From the NCBI RefSeq assembly GCF_020360975.1, contig NW_025408670.1, forward strand, positions 2,170,001-2,234,000: a stretch of 64,000 bases of DNA. Reading direction: 5' to 3'. Below the pieces are notes generated by a model. The model was not told the DNA's origin. It ran no database searches and worked only from the letters and a program-made list of their open reading frames with translations. The DNA comes from Hirsutella rhossiliensis. Taxonomy: Eukaryota > Ascomycota > Sordariomycetes > Hypocreales > Ophiocordycipitaceae. The position numbers and the translations under genes were made by a program. Below, piece by piece: positions 36,251 through 48,399 of this stretch (position 1 is its first letter; the number at the start of each line of letters is the position of its first letter).

Positions 36251-37218
36251 AGGAAAAGCTTATAGCTTTATAAGCGCGGGTTAAGGAGCTAGAGGAGACG
36301 AAATACTTATAAGATCGCTTTATATAATTAAAGGAGGAAATTACTAAACGCGCTAGTATTATCGCTATCTATTTAAGGAAGCGTTAATAGTCTTACTCCC
36401 TTAAATTAAATAGTAGTTACGCGGGCAAGGTTAAGATTAAAAATATCGCTTAATTATCTTAACCTATTAATATATAGAAACGTTTAGACTAAACTTACGA
36501 TCTAAAGGACGCCTTTAAGGTAGCGCCTAGATATTTTTATTGCGACGAAATAAAGATCCTTTATATAGTAGATTATATATATAGCGACTATAAAGCGAGA
36601 TAGCGCTAATACCTTTAAAAATAAACGCCGATTAACTAAACTAAATATAGTATAGATTAGGTATACTTTAAAGAATAAATACTCGTCTTAATTAAGGATA
36701 CTATAAATAGGGAGATATTATTAGTAACGTAATTAAAGGAGGCTTACTAACGAAAAAGCTAGTCCCCTTTAGAGTTTAGCTTATACTTTAACTCCTTAGA
36801 GAGGTATTTTAAACGCCTATTAAAAAAAGCGCGTACTCTTACGTTTTTCGCTAAGTTAAAGCTATAACTTTAAGACTAAATTAACCTTTACTTAATACCT
36901 ATTTATACCTACTAATAAGAAGAGCTTATATAAGTCGCTTAATAATATTAAGATACTATTACTAATAAAAGGCAACGTACTAATATTACTTCTACCCTTA
37001 AAGGAACTAAGAATAGAAATAGTACTATACCCTAAGGTAGTATATATAAAGGAAGGAATTAAAGAGGCCGATAAGCTAGGCCGAATTATTAAGGAAATAC
37101 TACCGATTTAACTAATAATTAGTAAGCTAGCGATATACTTACTAAAGGCTAAACTAAGGGATGTTATTAAGAAAGAGGATCTTTTACTTAATTAGGAATT
37201 ATATATTTTTAATATAAT
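36250..37218 (+). pseudogene. G2 Gag relic
   Basis: Forward frame of about 320 codons: a Glu/Lys-rich coiled N-terminal part (VKELEETKYL near 36290; KEEITKRASII near 36345), then a retrotransposon Gag core (FSLYFNSLERYFKRLLKKAR, about 36777-36836) and a Gln/Asn/Arg-rich tail. A degenerate zinc-knuckle-like GCY...RGSFT follows at about 37160-37190. Copia element C3 is inserted just behind the knuckle (TSD ATAAT), and the G2 frame continues at 43544. All stops are TAA/TAG. Confidence 0.72.
37214..37218. repeat. Target-site duplication of C3 (ATAAT), left copy
   Basis: ATAAT at 37214-37218 and 43539-43543 flanks the two 486-bp LTRs of C3 exactly. Confidence 0.85.
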
Positions 37219-37704
37219 TATCGCGAAGCATAGCCTAACTTCGTAGTTCTTAGAGATATCCCTTAGTATAAGGGACTAAGGAAGCTAAAAACACCTAGTA
37301 TAGAAGAAGGAAGAAGGAGCTAAAAAGAAGTATAGAAAGGAGGGTAGGGGTATAAAGGGAAGTAGAAGTAGCGATAGCTTCTTATAGAGGTAGCGAAAGA
37401 TAAAACGGATATACTAGTAACGGCTAGAAAAGAAGGGAAAAAACCAGCAAAAGGCTCGGTAGTTAAAAAGATATTAGTAGCTTCTTTAAGTAGGATCTTC
37501 TTTATTAATTAAGATGCTAGACGGGTATAAAGAGGGGCGTTAGATAGAGGAAAGAAGGATAATTAAGGCAATATAATAATTACTCCCTTACTATAATTGC
37601 TACTCCTATAAAAATCAAATCTCTTTGCCCTACCTATCCGACCCCTTACTTCTAATTTTACCTTTATATATTTTTATATACTTCTTATATCTCTCTTTAC
37701 GAGA
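37219..37704 (+). repeat. C3 5' LTR (486 bp)
   Basis: Starts TATCGCGAAGC and ends TTTACGAGA, followed at once by the primer-binding site. It differs from the 3' LTR (43053-43538) almost only by transitions of RIP type. Confidence 0.93.
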
Positions 37705-37720
37705 GTTATAAGCCCGGGAG
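37705..37720 (+). promoter_or_regulatory. C3 primer-binding site (initiator tRNA-Met anticodon arm)
   Basis: GTTATAAGCCCGGG directly abuts the LTR. With TAAG restored to TGAG it is complementary to the anticodon loop and 5' stem of eukaryotic initiator tRNA-Met (anticodon CAU in the loop), implying priming by a tRNA half-molecule. Confidence 0.65.
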
Positions 37721-37916
37721 GAATAGAATTCCTATACCTTCCAGCTACTATAAAAGGCACCTTTCTTATATCCCTTATAGCTTCCTTTTACCCCTCTTAC
37801 TAGAAAAGCCGATTTTTAACTAACTTTTCTACCCCCTTACTTCCGTAACGATAACGAAAACCGACTCCTTTACCGTCCCTACGGTCCGTAGGACGATTCT
37901 TATAGAGCCCTAAGAC

Positions 37917-38770
37917 TAGGATAAGTAGGTAAAGGAGCTACGGGCTCGTATAAATAAAACTATCTATAATTTAGTCTTCTCTAATAAGTAGGACCCTCTT
38001 AAGCCCTCTCTTTATCCTAGGGCAACGGACTTTATAGAGGGAGCTACCCTCTTCTCCGAGCTAACCTCTATATAGCAAAGAGCTTTTTCTGCTGCCCTTA
38101 GCGACTACGAGAGTTACCGAAAGGAATACCTTTATAAGACGAAGCTACTAACTACTACTCGTATAGCAATAATGGAATCCGTTAGTACTATAAAGCTAAT
38201 CTCTCTACGAGAGGAAGAGACTCCTAGGTAGTAGCTTTTAAAGCTCGAGACCTTAATAGCTCCCTCGAGGGGCTATATAACTAACCGTATTAAGAAGACC
38301 TATATAGCCTACCTAAGAGCTTTTTCTACTAGGAACCTACTAGCTTCTTTATAGCTAGCTAAGTAAGAAGAAATCCTTAAAGAAGCTAACTAATACTTCC
38401 TTATAAAAGCTCTTTCTAGCTAATAGCTATAGGATATATCTCTACTAATAAAGCCTATTAGTAACGGTTACTCGACTATCTTTTAAGAAGCTAGCCGGGA
38501 ACTAGATAAAGAGGCTACTAGAGTATAATAGTAAGTAGTCTTATTCCTTCGTAGCTAGCACTCGACCTAGACGGCTCGACCTACTGCCCCTATAGCTACT
38601 GCAGCCCTTATTACTACGGCTCCCGCTGCTGCTGCTACGGCTGTTGCTCCTTTAGCTCCTTATCCCTTAAGAGCCTTAACCCTGTCTTTAACGGCTAACT
38701 TAGTCCCGGCCTCGGCTCCGCCTTTTACTCTAGGTCCGGTCCCGTCTATTAGACCGGCCCGACTAATCCC
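37917..38770 (+). pseudogene. C3 Gag relic
   Basis: Forward frame with readable blocks such as ESYRKEYLYKTKLLTTT (about 38110-38160), REEETPR (about 38210) and LDKEATRV (about 38500), then an Ala/Pro/Thr-rich tail (about 38570-38760). It fits a Copia capsid protein by position and helical content. No zinc knuckle is recognised. Interrupted by TAA/TAG only. Confidence 0.65.
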
Positions 38771-39239
38771 TTAATAGACCTTTTAGTCTATTAGTCGAAA
38801 AATTAAGGAACTAGTCGAAATCGAACCTCTTTATTAAAATTAGTAATAAGGGGTAAAAAGGGGGGGTTTTTAAGCAGACCTTCTAGACTAAGACGAGGAT
38901 TCCTCGAAGAAATAATATACGAGAAGGAATCGACCTACTTACTAAGTAAGTAAAAAGCCCTATCGGCTAGAAGACTACTAGTAGGTCTTCGAGGAAAACC
39001 GACCTAAAGGAGTTAACCCTTTAAAGAGGCTATAAGAAATAGTATAATAGTCTCTTAAGGAGGACCCCTCGTTATAGAAGAAGATAGACGAGATTTAGGT
39101 TACTAAGAAATAGTAACTAATAACGCCGCTGCCCTTATTCGAGCCGTAAATTTAAGGAAAAATCGTTAGTATAGTAAATCTAGCATTTATCTTCCCTACG
39201 GATTAGTAAGACTAACCGTTAGGACCCTCTAACTATCCC

Positions 39240-42200
39240 CTACGAAAATTAGCTATCCTTAACTCTAGTACTTCCCTCGATATCTATAATATACTCTTAT
39301 AATTCCGGTCCTTTAAAAAGGCATAGAAGGAATATCTTATTACCGGGGAATTAACTATATAGATAGAGGGATATAGAAGGGTAAATTTTACGATAAAATT
39401 ACCTAACGGATCTATATAAATTCTTCGACGAAAAAGGGTAGCTTTTTACCCTTAATTTTTAATAAGCTTAATTTCCTTTTACCTTTTATAAAAGGAAGGA
39501 ATCTTTTAGGATATAACGTCTAAGCCTATAAGGCTAGTCTAGAAGAACTAGACTATTAGGCTTATTAAGGAGAAATTCGGTTAATTTATTCTCGAATTCC
39601 GACCTATACTTAGGAAGGAATTACTCGAGAAGTTAGCTTTCCCTACTAAGAGGAATAGGTCTACTATAAAGGACCCTCTTCTAGCAGCCTAAGGAGACGG
39701 CATTCTTTAGCACGCACGACTTAGTTACCTAGGCCCCCTAGCTTTATATAAGCTAGGTTAATAATAAGGCGTACGAATAAGGGGCCTAAAGACCATCGAA
39801 TATAAATACTATAGCTAAGGAAAGACTAGGAGGCGAATTTCTAGACGGACCTTAATACGGCCGGACTAGCCGTATAAGGAAATTTAGGTTAATTAGACCG
39901 ATGTCTCTAAGGATTAGGAAAGCTTCGTTAGGGTAATGTTTTTTATAGACGCTTTTTTAGGGATAGTTTTCCCCTATTTCTTATAGACCTACCTAAGTAA
40001 GTATAACTAGTCTGCCCTCTAGGACTTTATTAACTAGATAAAATCCTACTTTAGCTATAAGGTAAAGAAGATATAGTTTAATAGAGAGCTATTTATAAAA
40101 GATATCTTAAGGTAGCTTCGAAAAGGGGGCATTTACCCCTCTTATTAGCACCGAATACCTAGGCCTAGAACGGAGGGGTAGAAAGATTAAGGGGTGCTAT
40201 AATAGAAAGGGCCCGTACGATAAGACTTACTATAAAGCTTCTATACGACCTTTAAAGGGAAGTCGTTAAGACCGCCTATTACCTTTAGAACCGGACCCCT
40301 AGGGACCCTAAGGACCCTAGGGAACTAAACTAAGGAATAGATTAAAAATCCCCTCTTAAGCTCTTTATAAAGAAGAGGGCCTTACTAGCCTACCTTTATG
40401 CCTATAGCTATAAGGTATACGTAATAACTACCGATATATAGCTAAAAAGGAAGAAGAAAAGAAAGCTTAATCCTAGAGCCTTTATTAGTTACCTCGTCGG
40501 CTATAATTCTATAAATATCTTCTAGATCTAGATTCCTCTTTTATAAAAGGTTATTACGACTAAGGATATAATTTTCGACGAATCTAGCTTCTTCGACGGA
40601 AAGAGGGATTAATAGCCCCTCTTACTCTCTTAACGTTAGCTAATTTAAAAGATTCTAAATTCCCCCTTCTTAATAGTCTTAAGAAGAGGTCTTAGATAAG
40701 GAAACGGAAGAAGAAACCGACGTCGAAGTAGTCGAGGATAACGCCGACTTTAAAGAAGAGGAAGCTACTAGATTAGATAATCTAGACGAAGAAGGGGACT
40801 ATAGGAAAGCGGTAGAGCTAGAATACGCCTAGCTACCTACGCCTCCTCCTACGTAAGAAGAAGATCTAAAAGTAGCTTTTTTAGTTAGTCTTCCTATCTC
40901 GACCCTTAAGGGGGTAGGAAAGGCACCTTACTTAAAGGATTACCCGGCTGCCTTTTTATTCCTACTTTAAGAAGTAAAGGAAGGTATAGGGCCCGATATT
41001 AAAGAAGACTATCCTCTCCCTTATTTCGATCGTTTTTCCGACTTCTACTAAACGCTAATAGAAGACGGTTCCTATAGAGCGTTTATAGCAGGCCGGCTCT
41101 TTACGCTATAGCTATTAGCAAGGAAGGTATATAAAAGAGACCTCCCGGACCTACTAGTAAACTAAAAGCAGCTAGAAAGATATCCTTTTAAAGACTAGTT
41201 TTTCTAGGCCTAGAAAGACTACCTAGCCTTATATAAAGAGATAAGGTCTTTCGAAGAGGTCCTTAAGGAAAAGGTAAGAGGAAAATAGGTCCTTAGCTAT
41301 AAGTAGGTCTTTATCTATAAGACTAATAAACATAGCTTCCTTTAAAAGTATAAGGCCTAGCTAGTTATCTATAGGAATTAATAGGAAAAGGGGGATCTAC
41401 CTACTAAGGCAACCACCCTAGTAAGGATATCTTTTTAGACCCTTATAGCTATAGTAGTAGAATTCGACCTCGAGCTTAAATAGATAGATATAGTTAACGC
41501 CTTTATTAACTACTTACTTAAAAAAGAAGAAGTTATCTATATATGCCTTCTACTAGGCTTCTAATAGCTAGGAAACGTTCTATGGCTTAGGAAAGCTCTA
41601 TATAGACTACGAAGATTACCCCTTCTTTAGTAATAGCATTTAATAGGTTCCCTCGAAGCCCTAGGCTTTACGAAAGTCCCTTAGGAACCGTATATAATAT
41701 AAAAGGGTAAAATTATAGTCTTTTTCTACGTCGATAATATTATTTAGGCCTACTTAAAAGAGGAAGAAGCTACTACTAGGGAGGCTATACGAGGCCTATA
41801 ATAAAGGTATAAGATAACTAGGCTAGGGGAGCTAAAGTAGTTCCTAGGGATACGAATCCTTTAGAATAGGTCCTAACGGACTATCTAGCTTACCTAGGAC
41901 GCCTATATCGATAAGGTCGCTTATAAATTCCTCCTTAATTCCCTTAATGAAGCTTCCTCTATACTTATATTAGATAAAGAGCTTTACCTAATCCGGCTTT
42001 TTAAGCTAGGGAGTAAGAGAAACACTAATATTAATAGAAGGTAGGCTCCCTACTTTTTTTAGCTATTTTTACTAGACCGGATATCTCTTTTACGGTCTCC
42101 CGGCTAGCTAAGTATAACTAGAATCCTAGCCCTAGGTATTAAGAAGTAGTAGATAGAGCTATCTTTAATCTCTATTTAACGAGATTATATAGTCTACGCT

Positions 42201-42830
42201 TAGGAGGGTAGGGAAGGAAATAAGCTACCGAAATCTTCCTTTATTCGAGCGATTCGTCCTTTATAGATAATTCCTTAGATAGAAAGAGCTTATAAGGGTA
42301 TATTATATCCCTTTTTAAAGGAACTATTACTTAGAGAGCTTTAAAGTAAGCTACTATTACGACTTTTAATATAAAGGTAGAGCTACTAGCTCTTTTAGAA
42401 GCGTTAAAAGCAGCGATTTTCCTTAGCCGGCTACTAATATCTCTATAACTATAAATTCCGACCCTATTAGCTATAGAATACGATAATATATAGACTATAT
42501 AAATTCTTATAAAAAATAATAAGTTATCGACCTAGCTATAGTATATCGATATTTACTAGTATTAGTTACGCTAAGAGGTCTAAAAGGGACTTATTTCCGT
42601 CCGTTAGGTTCTAATAGTATTAATAAAAGCTAATAGTCTTATAAAGCCCTTACTAAAGTAAAAGCTAGCTATCTTTTTATAGTAAATTAGGCTAGAAGAC
42701 GTTCGATAGAAGCTATTCTTAAAGGCCCGCCTTAAGAGTCTACGAGAGGAGCTAATAGTCCGTACGAGAAGGTAACGTCTATAGCCGAAGAAAAGGAAGA
42801 GGTTTTTCCCTTTAAAGGGCCCCCTATTTT
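39240..42830 (+). pseudogene. C3 Pol relic: protease, integrase, reverse transcriptase, RNase H
   Basis: Protease-like LNSSTSLDIYN at 39257-39290 (LDSGTSxHI). GAG-pre-integrase HARLSYLGPLALYKLG-like at about 39712-39760. Integrase core with TDVSKD at about 39897, FFIDAFLGIVFPYF at about 39940-39985 and the third-acidic-residue region near 40160. RT entry VFIYKTNKHSFL at about 41308-41345, ELKxIDIVNAFIN at 41470-41511 and the catalytic loop FFYVDNI at 41721-41741. RNase H from TRPDISFTVSRLAKYNQNPS (42072-42131) through KVELLALLEALKAA (about 42375-42415) to a C-terminal region that resembles canonical Copia ends (SLxKPL). Full Copia order; dead by RIP stops and the active-site Asp to Asn change. 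Confidence 0.92.
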
Positions 42831-43035
42831 ATTAGGTTTTTCCCTTCTAAGAAGGCCCCCTTTCTTATAAGACTTTCCCCTCTTTAGGCCCCTTTTCCTT
42901 AAGTAGGTCTAAAAGAGCTTAGGGACCTAAAAGGGCCCCTACTTTCCTCGAGTAAAGGGAGAAGTATAGAGCTAAGAACCTCCTCTATACGCTTACTAGC
43001 CCGAAGCCGTATTAGCTATACCCTTAAGGGGCAGG

Positions 43036-43052
43036 CTATAGCTAAGGGGGTA
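43036..43052 (+). promoter_or_regulatory. C3 polypurine tract
   Basis: TAGCTAAGGGGGTA ends at the 3' LTR, where the plus-strand primer of reverse transcription is expected. Confidence 0.7.
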
Positions 43053-43538
43053 TGTCGCGAAGCGTAGCCTAATTTCGTAGTTCTCGGAGATATCCCTTAG
43101 TACAAGGGACTAAGGAAGCTAAAAACACCCGGTATAGAAGAAGGAAGAAGGAGCTAAAAAGAGGTATAGAAAGGAGGGTAGGGGTATAAAGGGAAGCAGA
43201 AGTAGCGATAGCTTCTTATAGAGGTAGCGAAAGATAAAACGGATATGCCGGTAATAGCTAGAAAAGAGGGGAAAAAACCGGTAAAAAGCTCGGTAGTCGA
43301 AAGGATATTAGTAGCTTCTTTAAGTAGGATCTTCTTTATTAATTAAGATGCTAGACGGGTATAAAGAGGGGCGTTAGATAGAGGAAAGAAGGATAATTAA
43401 GGCAATATAATAATTACTCCCCTACCGTAATTACTACTCCTATAAGAATTAAATCTCTCTCCCCTACCTATCTAACCCCTTACTTTTAATTTTACCTTTA
43501 TATATTTTTATATACTTCTTATATCTCTCTTTACGAGA
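43053..43538 (+). repeat. C3 3' LTR (486 bp)
   Basis: Starts TGTCGCGAAGCG, keeping the original TG, and ends TTTACGAGA; followed by the TSD ATAAT. It is the least mutated LTR of the family here and shows that LTR starts reading TATCGCG derive from TGTCGCG. Confidence 0.94.
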
Positions 43539-43543
43539 ATAAT

Positions 43544-45590
43544 AAGCTAGGATACCTATCTATAAAATATACTAATTCTTTAAAAGTAAAAACCTTAGTA
43601 AAGACTCTTAGACTTAATACTATAAAATAAGGAAAAGGTAAGATATTAAGGTAAACGCCTTTCCCTTAATAAACTTAATACTTATAAGATAGTTACTTAA
43701 AACTCCTATAATAATATTAAGGCGAAACCTTACTAAAGTCCCTATATACTTAGATACTTATAGTACTATTAACCTTATAGATATACGATTTACCTAATAG
43801 TAAGGATTACTATAAGTAGCGCTATTATACCCTAAGTTATAAAGGCTTAATAATAATAAGGTATATAAGTATAGAGTATAGTTGGTACCGCTTTAAATAA
43901 TAAATATAAGAGGCACTAAAAAGATAATTACTTATTTCTATATTAGTACTAATAAGTTAATACTAAACGATTAAGTACTAATCCTTTTATTAGTTACTAC
44001 CTTAAAGGATAAATATATCTATATTATCCTATAGAAATAATAGTAGTAGTATAAGTATTAACTAAGTAGTAAAACCCTATAAAACTCTTATAGATTCCTT
44101 TAAGAATATAAGAATAAAGTAAGGGTATATATAATAGCGCTTAACCTTAAGCTAATCCTACTACTAGATAAAGATAAAGATAAAGATAAAGGGATTCTAT
44201 AAAAAGAATAAGCCGAAATCCTATTAACTCTTTATTAGTTTAAAGATACTTTCTCGGCTAATAAATCTAACTTACTACTAGCTAGAAAAGAAATAGATTA
44301 CTTAATTAATTTAATCCTTAATATAGAACCCCCTTATAAACCGATTTACCTTTTATTATAAAAGGAACTCTAAGTATTACGCGACTAGATCTAAGATATA
44401 ATAAAAAGGAAAATGATCTAAGAGTTAAAGAGCTTAGCTAGGGCGCTTATCCTTTTTATTTTAAAAAAGGATAGTACCTTATAGCTATATATAAACTACT
44501 AAGGACTTAACTAGGTTACGTAAAAGAATTAGTACCCTTTTCCCTTTATTTTAAAGATTATTAACTACTATTAAAGAGCTAAGTATTTTTCTAAGATTAA
44601 TATATAGAATATATATTAACGTATTTAAATTTAGGAAGGAGATAAATAAAAGACCGCTTTCTAAACGTATTATATATATTTCGAATACCTAGTAATACCT
44701 TTTAGACTTATTAATATACTAGCTACGTTTTAGAGCTATATCTATTAAGCGCTTAAGGGGCTTATAAATATAATCTATATAGTTTACCTTAACGATATCC
44801 TTATATACTCTAAGATAAGAAAAGAATATACTAAATACTTAGGATAAGTAATAAAAAGGCTAAGGGCTATAGAGCTTTATATAAAACTATTAAAGTATAC
44901 CTTTTATTAATAGTTAGTTAAGTTCCTTAGGTTTATTTTATCTATTAATAGGGTATTAATAGACCCTTAATAGGTAAAGGTAATAGCTTAATAGCCTAAA
45001 CCTATAACCTACTATAATATTTAAGTTTTCCTTAGGTTCTATAATTTTTACTAACGATTTATATATAGGTACTTTAAAGTTATAGCGCCCTTAACTATAT
45101 TACTAAAGGGGAGTAAGAATAAGAAGAAGCTAAGGAGTATAGAGCTAAACCTTATTAAATAAGTAGCGTTTTAAGCTCTTAAAGATACTTTTTAAGAAGC
45201 CCTACTCTTTTAATATTACGATCTAGAAAGATATATTTATATCGAAATAGATATATTATAATTTATAATAGTAGGAATTATCTCTTAACTTAATAATAAA
45301 GGGCGTTATTATCCGATTATATTTTAGTTAAGGAAGTTTACTAAAGCTAAACTTAATTATAGTATTTTAAATTAAGAACTATTCGCTATTATTAAGTTAT
45401 TTAAATACTAGCGATATTACGTTAAAGGGGCAGCGTATAAATTAAAGGTATTATTAGACTACTATAACCTTTAAACATTTATATACTAAACCTCCTTAAA
45501 TAAGAAGTAAGTAAGATAGTATATATATTTAGTATTATTCGACTTTATAATTAAGTCTTATATAAGTAAATTTTACCTAAATATAGCTAG
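43544..45590 (+). pseudogene. G2 Pol relic: protease region, reverse transcriptase, RNase H
   Basis: Continues the G2 frame beyond C3. The protease/linker region (43544-44220) is poorly readable, with a (GATAAA)n-like Lys/Asp stretch at about 44165-44195. RT: FKDTFSANKSNLL at about 44230, KKDSTLxLYINYxGLNQVT at about 44466-44515 and the catalytic loop IVYLNDILIYS at about 44779-44811 (YLDD in Gypsy). RNase H: IYIEIDILQFIIVGIISQ (about 45235-45288) and KLNYSIL...ELFAII (about 45350-45400), ending at the Gypsy-typical ASRR-like site near 45585. The RT-RH order without an integrase in front marks it as Gypsy. At about 45590 it runs without frame break into the second Gypsy pol of G1-a. Confidence 0.85.
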
Positions 45591-48360
45591 CTAATAAGAC
45601 TACGAAATTTATCTTAAAGATAGAATAACGCTAACGTTCTATAAAATCTATAACTTAAACGAAAAGTAACTATAAACGCTACGCGACTACCTTAATAAGA
45701 ATCTATAAAAGGGATATATATAAACGTTAATATCTAAAGTAGGCTACCTAGTTATATTTATTCTAAAGAAAAATAATAAGCTATAACTAGTTATCGACTA
45801 TAAACGCTTAAACGATATTATAATAAAGGACTAAATACTATTACCGCTTATATCGGAACTATAAGATTAATTATATAGTAAAACATAGTTTATAGCCCTT
45901 AATCTTAAAGGCGCCTATAACTTAATATATATAAAAAAGGGATATAAATAGATAATAGCTTTTAAAACGAAATTTAGACTATTTAAATATCTAGTAATAC
46001 TATTTAGACTTATAAATATACTAGCAACCTTTTAATAGATAATTAATAATATCCTATATAAATACTTAGAGATCTTTATAGTAGTATACCTAGATAATAT
46101 CCTAATTTTCTTAGATACCCTAGAAGAATATAAGGAATATATTTATAAGGTACTCCGCGTACTTTAGAATATAAAGTTACTAGTTAAACTAAAGAAAAGT
46201 AAGTTTTATATATAGGAAGTAGACTTCCTTAGATATACGATCTTACTAAGAGAGATATAAATATAATAAGATAAGATTAACTTAGTTAAAGAATAGCTAA
46301 CGCTAAAGAGCGTTAAGGATATATAAAGTTTCCTAGGATTTATAAATTACTACTAACGATTTATTAAAGATTTTAGAAAGATTATAGTACTACTATATAA
46401 CTTAATAAAAAAGGAAAAAGAATTTATATAGGACGATAAAGCTAACGAAGCTTTCGAATATATTAAGACTATAATTATATAAGAACTAGTCTTAACTACC
46501 TTTAATTTAAAATAATAAATCGAACTTAAAACTAATATATTAGACTTTACTCTAAGAGTATAAATCGGATAAAAAGATAATAAAGAAAGACTATAACTAA
46601 TTATATTCTATTTAAAGAAGCTATATAGCGTAGAACTTAATTACCCTATCTACGATAAAGAATTCCTTATAATTATTTAAGCTTTTAAGGAATTTCGATA
46701 CTACCTTCTTAGAAGTAAGTATAAAGTTAAGGTCTATATAGATTATAAGAATATCTTATACTTTATAATAATATAATAATTAAACGGACGATAGATTTAA
46801 TAGGCCGAATATTTATTAGAATTTAACTATAAAATAATCTATAGAAAAGGAATAGAAAATAAACGAGCTAATACTATTAGTCGACGAAGTAACTATAATA
46901 TAGGAGTACCTATAACGAAAGAATAGCTCCTAGAAATTAACGAAAATAAAAACTATTAGTAACGATAGCTAAATATAATATTTAAAGTATAACCCGACGA
47001 CTTAATATACTAAAAGATCCTAAAATAGATAAAAGAATATAAAGTACTAAACGGATATAATATAGAATATTTAGAAGTTTTAATATATAAAAATAAAATC
47101 TAGATACTACTAGTATTACGAGATAAAGTTATATAAGATATATACGAATATTTAATATATAGATACTAAGGAATCTAAAGAATAATAAAACGGATTAAAC
47201 GATAATATAACTTATAGCTTAAAGAAGTAGTACGATAAGTTATTAAAGAATATAAACTTTATATATAAAGTAAAGCTAAATAATATAAACTATATAGAGA
47301 ATTATAACCGCTACTAGTACTAGAGAAACTATAGGACTTAATAGCTTTTAACTATATTATAAAGCTATTACTATCGAAAGAACCTATAACTAATATTAAG
47401 TACGATAGTATATTCGTTATTACTAATAGACTAACAAAGTATAGGTATTTCTTACTATATAAAGAAGTAAGTAATATAAAAGAGCTAGTATATATATTCC
47501 TATAAATAATTATTAGTAATTATAGACTACTAAACGAGATTATCTTTAATAAAGGAAGTATATTTATAGCTAAGTTTTAGTAAGCTCTTATAGTATAATT
47601 AGGGACGAAATATAAGCTTAGTATAGCTTATTACCTATAAATAGATAGATAAATAGAACGACTTAACTAAACGCTTAAATAATATTTACGATACTATATT
47701 AGCTACGAATAAAACAATTAAGTTAAATAGCTATTAATAGCGTAACTAGCTTATAATAGCTTAGTTATAGAAATAACTAAGCTCTTACTAGTATACGCTA
47801 ATTATAGATATAACCTAGAAGTATTTAAGGTTACTTAATAAGGACTATAAGCGGAACGAGCGATACTATAAGTAGATTAGCTATAAAAATTATATAAAGA
47901 AATATAATAAGAGCTTTAATTCGTTAAAAAATAAATATCTACTTACTATAATCGGAAAAGATTATAGGGACTAATCTTTTAAGAGGGAGATATAGTCTAC
48001 CTTATATAACGAAATATTAAAATAAAACGACTAAGTAATAAATTAGATTTTAAGAAACTTAGACCGTTTAAGGTTAAGAAAACTATTTTAAAAGTTAACT
48101 ATAAACTTTCGCTACTAATAATAATATAAATATACCTGATATTTTATATCTTATTATTAGAACTAGTATAACGAAACGCTAAACTATAGGATAAAATTAA
48201 AGTCGATAATAATTAAGAATATAAAGCTAAATAAATACTAAATATAAGAAAATAAGGTTAGTAATAAGAATACCTTATTAAGTAGAAGGGATATAGACTA
48301 AAAGAAAATACCTAGGAACTACTTAAGTACTTAACCTACTATAGTTCTTTACTTTAATAG
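45590..48360 (+). pseudogene. G1-a Pol relic: RT, RNase H, integrase, chromodomain
   Basis: RT: LQLVIDYKRLND-like (about 45780-45815), FxALNLKGAYNLI (about 45890-45925) and the catalytic loop VVYLDNILIF (46081-46110; YLDD). RNase H from about 46500, with ELNYPIYDKEFLIII (46635-46675). Integrase: first Asp in YDSIFVITNRLTKYRYF (about 47401-47451), second in NEIIFNKGSIF (about 47533-47568; SDRGS), and the Glu in RQIERLNQTLK (about 47646-47680). C-terminal chromodomain at about 48215-48330 with EYLIKxKGY and ENTQELLKYL. Chromodomains in integrases direct insertion to H3K9-methylated heterochromatin. Stops are TAA/TAG only. Confidence 0.92.
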
Positions 48361-48399
48361 TTCTATTAGTAAAATCTACCCTAGGTATTATAAAATTAC

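Larger units (their letters stand above)
37219..43538 (+). mobile_element. C3: complete Copia element (family C), best-preserved copy
   Basis: 6320 bp with two 486-bp LTRs, primer site, gag, pol, polypurine tract and 5-bp TSD. Nested in the gag of G2. RIP is lighter than in C1 and C2, so domains read well and more CpG, GCA and TGC sites survive. It is the best reference for family C in this window. It is still inactive: many Gln/Trp codons are stops and the RT loop reads YVDN. Confidence 0.95.
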
